Shown: positions 58,234 through 64,000 of the stretch, in pieces
Numbering within the stretch: position 1 is the stretch's first letter
Layout: each line of letters opens with the position of its first letter
NCBI RefSeq assembly: GCF_002115825.1
Contig: NZ_JFJZ01000002.1
Coordinates: forward strand, 248,001-312,000
DNA length: 64,000 nt
Direction: 5' to 3'
From: Thalassospira sp. MCCC 1A01428
GTDB taxonomy: Bacteria; Pseudomonadota; Alphaproteobacteria; Rhodospirillales; Thalassospiraceae
The notes under the pieces: model-generated
What the model was told of the DNA's origin: nothing
The model's input: only the letters and a program-made list of their open reading frames with translations
Databases searched by the model: none
Program-made: the position numbers and the translations under genes

Positions 58234-59039
58234 GCAATCGGCCGATCACCGAAGACGACCTTCATGCCTATGTTGATCTTGCGCTGGATGCCGTTCGTCG
58301 CGACGAAGTTGAACGTTATCTCGCCCGCCACAAAGATGTAGCTGCCCGCGTGGCCGGTTATCAGAAAGACCGTGATTTGTTGCGTAATGCCTTTGCCAGC
58401 GTTGCCGAGGAACCCGTGCCATCCCGTTTGAGTGTGGACAGCATGATGGTCGCACAGCGCCACGTATCGCGCTATCGGGTGTGGCAACTCGCCGCTGTGG
58501 CGATGGTGATGCTGGTGGTGGGGGCGGCAGCGGGCTGGTCGGTCCGTGGACAATGGGGTTTGTCTGGCGCGTCTGTGGTCATGGCGACAAATTCTGCAAG
58601 CGGCATTGCTGCGCTGGCAAGTGAGGCGGCCGATAGCTATGAGGTTTATGCGCCGGATCGTTTTCGCCCGGTCGAAATGCGCGCCGATGACAGTGCCGAT
58701 TTTGTGCGCTGGGCATCACAACGATTATCGCATCCGGTTCGGGTGCCCGACCTTGCACCGGCGGGGTACCGGTTTATGGGTGGGCGCATTATCCCGACCG
58801 CGCAGGGGCCGGCCGCGATGCTGATGTATGACGATGACAAGGGGGGGCGGATGGTGATGCTGACCCGCCCGATGAACCTGGATCAGAATGCACCCATGAC
58901 AAGCAGCCACCGGGGTGCCCTTGGCGGGTATAGCTGGGCGGACAAGGGATTGGGCTATAGTGTGGTGGCGCCACTAGGGGATGGTCTGTTGCATCCGCTG
59001 GCCGATGAAATCCGGCGTCAGTTGGGCCGTGATACCTGA
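58230..59039 (+). CDS. Membrane anti-sigma factor
   Basis: 269 aa. Starts in the 4-base overlap with the sigma gene. The cytoplasmic N-terminal domain ('ITEDDLHAYVDLALDAVRRDEVERYLARHKDVAARVAGYQ', about 6-45) is the classical anti-sigma helical module but without the HxxxCxxC zinc motif. One membrane helix follows near 88-106, then a periplasmic domain of about 160 residues ('PAGYRFMGGRIIPTAQGPAAMLMYDD'), as in the RsgI/FecR-independent proteobacterial anti-sigma group. It should hold the sigma factor until a periplasmic signal arrives. Confidence 0.9.
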   Translation: MSNRPITEDDLHAYVDLALDAVRRDEVERYLARHKDVAARVAGYQKDRDLLRNAFASVAEEPVPSRLSVDSMMVAQRHVSRYRVWQLAAVAMVMLVVGAAAGWSVRGQWGLSGASVVMATNSASGIAALASEAADSYEVYAPDRFRPVEMRADDSADFVRWASQRLSHPVRVPDLAPAGYRFMGGRIIPTAQGPAAMLMYDDDKGGRMVMLTRPMNLDQNAPMTSSHRGALGGYSWADKGLGYSVVAPLGDGLLHPLADEIRRQLGRDT

Positions 59040-59046
59040 TAAGGCA

Positions 59047-59090
59047 AAGGCGTGCGAACCTGAACGGTTGCACGCCTTATATTATTTGCC
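59047..59090 (+). terminator. Terminator after the sigma/anti-sigma operon
   Basis: AAGGCGTGC-g-AACC pairs with GGTT-GCACGCCTT, followed by ATATTATTT, eight bases after the stop. It could also serve the convergent universal stress gene. Confidence 0.65.
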
Positions 59091-59108
59091 GACTGCCGTA
59101 AGGCAGGC

Positions 59109-59963
59109 CTAACGGAACAGCATTACCGGCACATGGCAGGATCGCACCATTTCGGTGGTGGTGCTGCCAATGATCAGGTTGCGAATGCGCGAATGGCCAT
59201 AGGCCCCCATTACCAGCAAATCATACCCGTCTTTTTCGATCCGGGTTTTGATAACGGTTTCTGCATCGCCTTTTTCAACCGCACTTTCGGTGGTAATCCC
59301 GGCATTTTGTAAAATCGCAACCGCGTCGTCCAATGTCTGGCGCGCATCGCTGTTTAAATCCCCTGCCGCCAAAAGCAGGCAGGAAAGCCCTTTAAACACC
59401 TTGCTTTGGGCAATGTGGTCAATGGCTTTCATTACGCTGGGGCCACCATCAAACGCGATGACAAACTTTTCAATCGGTTTGAATGCGCGCGAGGTTACCA
59501 GAACCGGTTTGGCCGCGGCCCGCACCACACGTTCCAGATTGGACCCCAAATGCATTTTGGCAAAATCGGCGGCTTCGCCACGTTTACCGACAATGATCAG
59601 GTTGGTGTCTTTTTCAAATTCGGCAATGGCTTCAATCAAATCACCGTGGCGCAGTTTGGTGCCAACCTCGGCAATGCCCTGGCTTTCAAGCTGTTCTTTG
59701 GCTTCGGCCAGCAACAGGCGGCCATGTTTTAAGGCCAGCTTGGCTTTTTGTTCGTCAAGATCGGCCAGTTCCCGAAGCAGGGCACTGCGTGCGCCCAGTT
59801 TCAGGTTGCCGCTGAAATCGGCATTTTCGCCATTGGTGTGGCGGCGCCCCAGAATGTGCATCAGGTCAACCGAGGCGCCCGCGCGCCCTGCAACCCAGGC
59901 TGCATGGTCGCAAACGCTGTGCGAATAAACCGACCCGTCGATCAGTGCGATCAAATGTGTCAT
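59109..59963 (-). CDS. Universal stress protein, tandem UspA domains
   Basis: 284 aa with two USP folds. The first half has 'LIALIDGSVYSHSVCDHAAWVA' and 'LIIVGKRGEAADFAKMHLGSNLERVVRAAAKPVLV'. The second has 'VIAFDGGPSVMKAID' and ends 'DLLVMGAYGHSRIRNLIIGSTTTEMVRSCHVPVMLF', the G-x2-G-x9-G(S/T) ATP-binding motif, best preserved in the second half. It starts 13 bases after the SulP gene, forming an operon, and may modulate or accompany that transporter. Confidence 0.9.
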   Translation of the reverse strand: MTHLIALIDGSVYSHSVCDHAAWVAGRAGASVDLMHILGRRHTNGENADFSGNLKLGARSALLRELADLDEQKAKLALKHGRLLLAEAKEQLESQGIAEVGTKLRHGDLIEAIAEFEKDTNLIIVGKRGEAADFAKMHLGSNLERVVRAAAKPVLVTSRAFKPIEKFVIAFDGGPSVMKAIDHIAQSKVFKGLSCLLLAAGDLNSDARQTLDDAVAILQNAGITTESAVEKGDAETVIKTRIEKDGYDLLVMGAYGHSRIRNLIIGSTTTEMVRSCHVPVMLFR

Positions 59964-59976
59964 TGGATATGTTCCC

Positions 59977-61467
59977 TTAATGCCCCATCAGACGTTCAAA
60001 TGCGCCGGGTTTATCGTGAAGGGCCAGTTTATCAACAATGGTTTCACTGGCGTCATTGAGGCCAATCAATTCCACATCGGCGCCTTCGCGGCGGAATTTA
60101 AGCACCACCATGTCAAGCGCCGACACGCTGGAAATATCCCAGATATGTGCATGGCTGACATCAATCACGACTTTATCGAGGGCTTCTTTAAAATCAAAGG
60201 CCTGGGTGAATTTTTCGACCGATGCAAAGAAGATTTGCCCTTCGACATGATAGGTCCGGGTGGCACCATCGGTTGAAATTTCGCTGCGGATACGGAAAAT
60301 TTGCGAAATTTTCCAAGCAAAGAAAATACCTGACAGCAAAACACCAACCAGAACGCCAATCGCCAGATTATGGGTCGCAACCACGACAACCACCGTTGCC
60401 AGCATAACAACCGATGAACTGCGCGGATGGGTTTTAAGGTTTTTGATCGACGACCAGCTAAAAGTGCCGATGGAAACCATGATCATGATGGCAACAAGGG
60501 CCGCCATTGGAATGATCCGCACCAGATCGCCCAGAACCACGATCAGGATCAGCAAGAATATACCGGCCAGAAAGGTCGATAACCGGCCACGACCACCCGA
60601 TTTAACGTTAATCACGGACTGGCCGATCATGGCACAACCTGCCATGCCGCCAATAAAGCCGGTGCAGAAATTGGCAATGCCCTGGCCGTAACATTCGCGA
60701 ATGCGGTTGCTGGATGTATCGGTCAGATCATCCACAATCGATGCCGTCATCAGCGATTCAAGCAGGCCAACTGCCGCAACACCTGCCGAATAGGGCAGAA
60801 TGATCAGCAATGTATCAAGGTTGAACGGCACATTGGGGATCATGAAGGCGGGAAAGGCATCGGGCAATTCGCCCATGTCGCCGACGGTATGGAAATCGGC
60901 TGTGATAAACAGCGAAATGGTGGTCAGCACCACAATTGCCACCAGCGGCGAAGGGATAACCTTGGTCAGGCGCGGGAACAGGTAAATAATGGCAAGGCCC
61001 CCGGCGACCATGACGTATGTTACCCACGGCACATTGATCAGTTCGGGTAACTGCGCCATAAAAATCAGGATGGCAAGGGCGTTAACAAAGCCGGTCATCA
61101 CCGATTTGGAAACAAACTTCATCAGGTTACCCAACCGCAAAAGCCCGGCAACCATTTGCAGGATACCAGCCAGAACCGTCGCGGCGAGCAGATAATCCAG
61201 CCCGTATTCCCGCACCAGCGACCCCATCAATACGGCCGTTGCGGCCGTCGCTGCCGAGATCATGCCGGGGCGGCCACCAAAGATGGCGGTAATCACGGCA
61301 ATGGAAAAAGACGCATACAGGCCAACTTTGGGGTCAACGCCAGCGATGATGGAAAAGGCAATGGCTTCAGGTATCAGCGCCAGCGCCACAACCATGGCCG
61401 ACAATACGTCACCCCGGATATTGCCAAGCCATTCGGCGCGTAGTTTCGGTAGGAAATCTGTGTTCAC
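59977..61467 (-). CDS. SulP family anion transporter with STAS domain
   Basis: 496 aa from GTG 61467 (GGAGA 8 nt upstream). Core of about 10-14 membrane segments: '[35 protein letters not shown]' is the SulP signature, and 'SRMG'-type loops are replaced by '[34 protein letters not shown]'. The C-terminal STAS domain (about 400-490) has '[42 protein letters not shown]'. Family members carry sulfate, bicarbonate (BicA) or dicarboxylates; the short STAS and length fit BicA-like forms, but the substrate is undecided. The USP gene follows. Confidence 0.93.
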   Translation of the reverse strand: MNTDFLPKLRAEWLGNIRGDVLSAMVVALALIPEAIAFSIIAGVDPKVGLYASFSIAVITAIFGGRPGMISAATAATAVLMGSLVREYGLDYLLAATVLAGILQMVAGLLRLGNLMKFVSKSVMTGFVNALAILIFMAQLPELINVPWVTYVMVAGGLAIIYLFPRLTKVIPSPLVAIVVLTTISLFITADFHTVGDMGELPDAFPAFMIPNVPFNLDTLLIILPYSAGVAAVGLLESLMTASIVDDLTDTSSNRIRECYGQGIANFCTGFIGGMAGCAMIGQSVINVKSGGRGRLSTFLAGIFLLILIVVLGDLVRIIPMAALVAIMIMVSIGTFSWSSIKNLKTHPRSSSVVMLATVVVVVATHNLAIGVLVGVLLSGIFFAWKISQIFRIRSEISTDGATRTYHVEGQIFFASVEKFTQAFDFKEALDKVVIDVSHAHIWDISSVSALDMVVLKFRREGADVELIGLNDASETIVDKLALHDKPGAFERLMGH

Positions 61468-61766
61468 AGGAATATCTCCAGTCGTCCCCCGTCCCGCGGT
61501 GGATGCCGTGGGTCGTCATTTTATTGGAATGGGCGAAATCGTGAAATGGTCGGCCGGTCTGGTGCCTTGCCGTTCGGACATTTAAGGTGCGCCGGGAAAA
61601 CAGGTTCCGTCGCAGTCACATCGCGGCAATGAATATGTGGCACCTTACATCAAACCAAAATCCATTATTATTCAAATCAAATGCTGCGGCGCAGCGGCTT
61701 GTACCTACCGCAATTTGGATGGAAAAACAACCTTGCCGCCGGTTTATACTGTGTCATTTCATGGCA

Positions 61767-61802
61767 AAAACCGCGCCTTTTCAATGCAAAGGCGCGGTTT
61801 TA
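61767..61802 (-). terminator. Terminator after the second chemoreceptor gene
   Basis: A 14-bp perfect stem (AAAACCGCGCCTTT / AAAGGCGCGGTTTT) with a 7-nt loop and flanking A/T runs, in the 380-base gap between the chemoreceptor stop and the SulP start. The rest of that gap (61468-61766) shows nothing recognisable. Confidence 0.9.
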
Positions 61803-61847
61803 TATAATGTTATTAAACTGCTATAGCGATCACGCCGTTTTGGCGCT

Positions 61848-63983
61848 TTAATCGCGATGCTGGATTTCTCCCAGAAAATCGTCAATCTCGCGGCGCAAAT
61901 TATCGGCCTGTTTTGCCAGGCTGTCGGCAGCACGGGTGACATCGGCGGTGGCGGTTTCGCTGCGTTTGGCGGCATCACCAACCCCGGCAATATTGCGGGT
62001 AACTTCATCGGTCCCTTGTGCGCTTTGCTGGGTATTGCGCGCGATATCGCGGGTGGCGGCCCCTTGTTGTTCGACAGATGCGGCAATGGTGGTGCCGATG
62101 GTATTGATATCGCTAATCACGGCGGAAATCGCCTGCATCGAAAGCACGGCTTCGCGGGTGGCTTCCTGAATGGTGATAATCTGATCGGTGATTTCACTGG
62201 TGGCCCGGCTGGTTTGTGATGCCAGCGATTTAACCTCGCCCGCCACAACGGCAAACCCTTTGCCGGCGTCTCCGGCGCGGGCGGCCTCGATGGTGGCATT
62301 CAGGGCTAAAAGGTTGGTTTGCCCGGCAATATCGTTAATCAGGGTTACAACTTCGCCAATGCGATCTGCACTTTGTGCCAGGGTTTTAACCAGATTATTG
62401 CTTTCATCGGTGCGGGTAACGGCGCTCTGGGCGATTTCGCTGGATTTATGGGCCTGATCGCTGATTTCATGGATGGATGCGGATAGTTGCTCGGCAGCAG
62501 ATGCAACCGATTTGACATTGCCCGATGCCTGACGCGCAGCAGCAATGACGTTGCTGCTTAACAGGTTGGTTTGGGCCACGGTTTCGCCCATGATACCGGC
62601 ACTGGCACGCATCGATTGCGATGCCTGTTGCACCAGTGTCAGCGCTTCATCGCTGCGGGTACGGAATTTGTCAATCGAGCGGCGAATTTCTTCGGCGCGG
62701 TCCAGTTTGCGTTGGCTTTCGGCTTCGCGTTCGGCGGTCAGGCGGGCGTTTTCGCACAAATTGGTGCGAAACAGGGCCAGTGTTTCGAATATGCGGCCCA
62801 CAGCGTTGCGGCTACCCGGTTCGGGAATGGTGATATCGAGCTGGCCGTGCGCCAGACGTTCCATCAGCGATACAGCCTGGGTTAACGGGCGGGTAATGCC
62901 GCGCCCCAAAGACAGGCCAATCAGAACAGCAATTGCCGCCACACCCACCAGCAACATCAGCGAAAAGTTGCGCATCCAGATGGCAGGCGCAAAAATTTCA
63001 TCGCTGTCAATTTCGGCAACCATGGCCCAACGGGTGTTTTCAAATGTCATCGGTACATAGGATGACACCACATTGGCGGCCCGATAGTTTAAATCTTCCA
63101 TTGTGCCACTTTTGCCTGCCAGGGCATCGCGCACCTGTTTGGTGTTGATTTCGCGGCTCAGGCTGGTGCTTTCATTGCCCATTCGGCTGTCGTTGCGCAT
63201 GAGAAAATCCTGGCCGACCAGGTAAATTTCGCCGCTTTGGCCCAAGCCTTCGCTTTGTTGCAAAATATCGTTTACGCGGGCTACCGGAATTTCTACGGCA
63301 AACACACCCACCCGGCTTTTGCCATCATCGCCAAAAACCGGCGTTGCCAAAAAGGCATTGCTGGTATTGCCTGCCGGTTGATACAGGCTGAAATCCTCGA
63401 AGGCGATTTGCCCCGGCATGACCTTGTTCGCGGCGTTAAACACCCGGCCCAAAGCAGTTTTTGCCCCTTCACCGGTGGCAACATTACTGGCAAAATCGTT
63501 ACGTTTTGCCTCGGAATATAAAACAGCGCCATCGTTGTTGATCAGGAAAATATCGGCATAACCGCGTTCATGCAGTAACTTATCCATCCAGGGATGATAC
63601 TGGTGATGGATATCAGACCAGGTCGAACCATCCTTGGCCTGTAATAAGCGGTCGCGCTGGTCCACCGGGTTGGGGTTTTGGCTGATATACAGGTTTTTCA
63701 GGGTTTTTTCCGGGGTTTCGCCCAGGTCAGACCAGGCAAAGCCAAACAGTTTCATGGCCTGGCGAATGGCGGGGCTGTCGGCCTGAATCAGCAAATCCTG
63801 CCGCACTGATCCCAGATATTGCGCAAGCTCGCTTTGCCGTGAATTGGCAAGGGCGTAAAGTTTGTCGGTGGCCCCTTCATTTAAGGCATCGCGGGCAATC
63901 ACATAACTGGAAATGGCCGTGATGGCAGTGGCCAAAATTGCAATCAGGGCGATAACAGACGGAATGACCCGTCGTAATGACAT
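61848..63983 (-). CDS. Methyl-accepting chemotaxis protein with dCache-like sensor
   Basis: 711 aa from ATG 63983. The frame is open for the 17 remaining window bases, so a slightly longer N-terminus cannot be excluded. Transmembrane helix 1 near 9-29; a large periplasmic region of about 300 residues with the dCache pattern ('[26 protein letters not shown]', '[16 protein letters not shown]', '[20 protein letters not shown]', '[11 protein letters not shown]'); helix 2 near 341-362; HAMP; and the signalling hairpin '[38 protein letters not shown]'. The periplasmic half resembles amino-acid-type dCache receptors. No other che genes are in the window. Confidence 0.94.
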   Translation of the reverse strand: MSLRRVIPSVIALIAILATAITAISSYVIARDALNEGATDKLYALANSRQSELAQYLGSVRQDLLIQADSPAIRQAMKLFGFAWSDLGETPEKTLKNLYISQNPNPVDQRDRLLQAKDGSTWSDIHHQYHPWMDKLLHERGYADIFLINNDGAVLYSEAKRNDFASNVATGEGAKTALGRVFNAANKVMPGQIAFEDFSLYQPAGNTSNAFLATPVFGDDGKSRVGVFAVEIPVARVNDILQQSEGLGQSGEIYLVGQDFLMRNDSRMGNESTSLSREINTKQVRDALAGKSGTMEDLNYRAANVVSSYVPMTFENTRWAMVAEIDSDEIFAPAIWMRNFSLMLLVGVAAIAVLIGLSLGRGITRPLTQAVSLMERLAHGQLDITIPEPGSRNAVGRIFETLALFRTNLCENARLTAEREAESQRKLDRAEEIRRSIDKFRTRSDEALTLVQQASQSMRASAGIMGETVAQTNLLSSNVIAAARQASGNVKSVASAAEQLSASIHEISDQAHKSSEIAQSAVTRTDESNNLVKTLAQSADRIGEVVTLINDIAGQTNLLALNATIEAARAGDAGKGFAVVAGEVKSLASQTSRATSEITDQIITIQEATREAVLSMQAISAVISDINTIGTTIAASVEQQGAATRDIARNTQQSAQGTDEVTRNIAGVGDAAKRSETATADVTRAADSLAKQADNLRREIDDFLGEIQHRD

Positions 63984-64000
63984 TCTGGCTAAAAACCCCA

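Overview
The window is a chromosomal segment of an alphaproteobacterium, most likely a Rhodospirillales member close to Thalassospira. The evidence is a run of typical alphaproteobacterial genes: a TIGR02300 acidic zinc-finger protein next to a class II aroA, cmk-rpsA-sppA-ihfB-lapA-pyrF, and rpsT-dnaA-dnaN-recF-gyrB. Most genes share GC-rich codon use. The assignment rests on gene content and protein character, not on a database match. Genes are dense, many starts are GTG or TTG, and strong rho-independent terminators separate the units.

Layout. 1-930: an AT-richer accessory edge beyond the 3' end of tRNA-Ala(GGC), holding the N-terminus of a DUF6932-like protein and a probably decayed coding stretch. 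1.1-9.3 kb: housekeeping block (TIGR02300 protein, aroA, cmk, rpsA, sppA, ihfB, lapA, pyrF). 9.4-15 kb: accessory metabolism (LacI regulator divergent from a PhyH dioxygenase-SDR pair, an MFS exporter, a TSUP permease). 15-24.6 kb: mutM, an enoyl-CoA hydratase, rpsT and the replication genes dnaA, dnaN, recF and gyrB. 24.6-27.4 kb: MFS transporter and O-methyltransferase divergent from a TetR regulator, with a dyad operator candidate. 27.6-32 kb: two tandem class A penicillin-binding proteins. The first has lost every canonical catalytic motif of both its domains, while the second is intact. 32.3-37.7 kb: a tripartite tricarboxylate transporter operon with an M20 deacetylase, divergent from a LysR regulator. 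37.7-41.7 kb: LysE exporter, YgjP-like metalloprotease, an inverted-repeat-bounded structured element, argG and truA. 41.9-52 kb: chemoreceptor, QmcA/NfeD pair, lrgAB, arsC-like protein, recX, ABC-2 permease, argD-argF and hslO. 52.3-64 kb: lipoprotein, membrane-bound AraC regulator, secreted alpha/beta hydrolase, DUF305 protein, beta-propeller protein, ECF sigma/anti-sigma pair, USP-SulP operon and a second chemoreceptor.

How the genes work together. The arginine genes are scattered (argG; argD-argF; an argE-like gene inside a transporter operon). The envelope genes (two PBPs, SppA, LapA, QmcA/NfeD, LrgAB) do not form one operon. The local regulator-target sets are LacI/PhyH-SDR, TetR/OMT-MFS, LysR/Tct and ECF sigma/anti-sigma with the DUF305 and beta-propeller genes.

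The best candidates for something undescribed are the full-length PBP pseudoenzyme beside its active paralogue (27616-29550) and the 264-bp element with 21-bp perfect terminal inverted repeats and nested internal stems upstream of argG (39261-39524). All functional calls come from reading the sequence. No searches were run.
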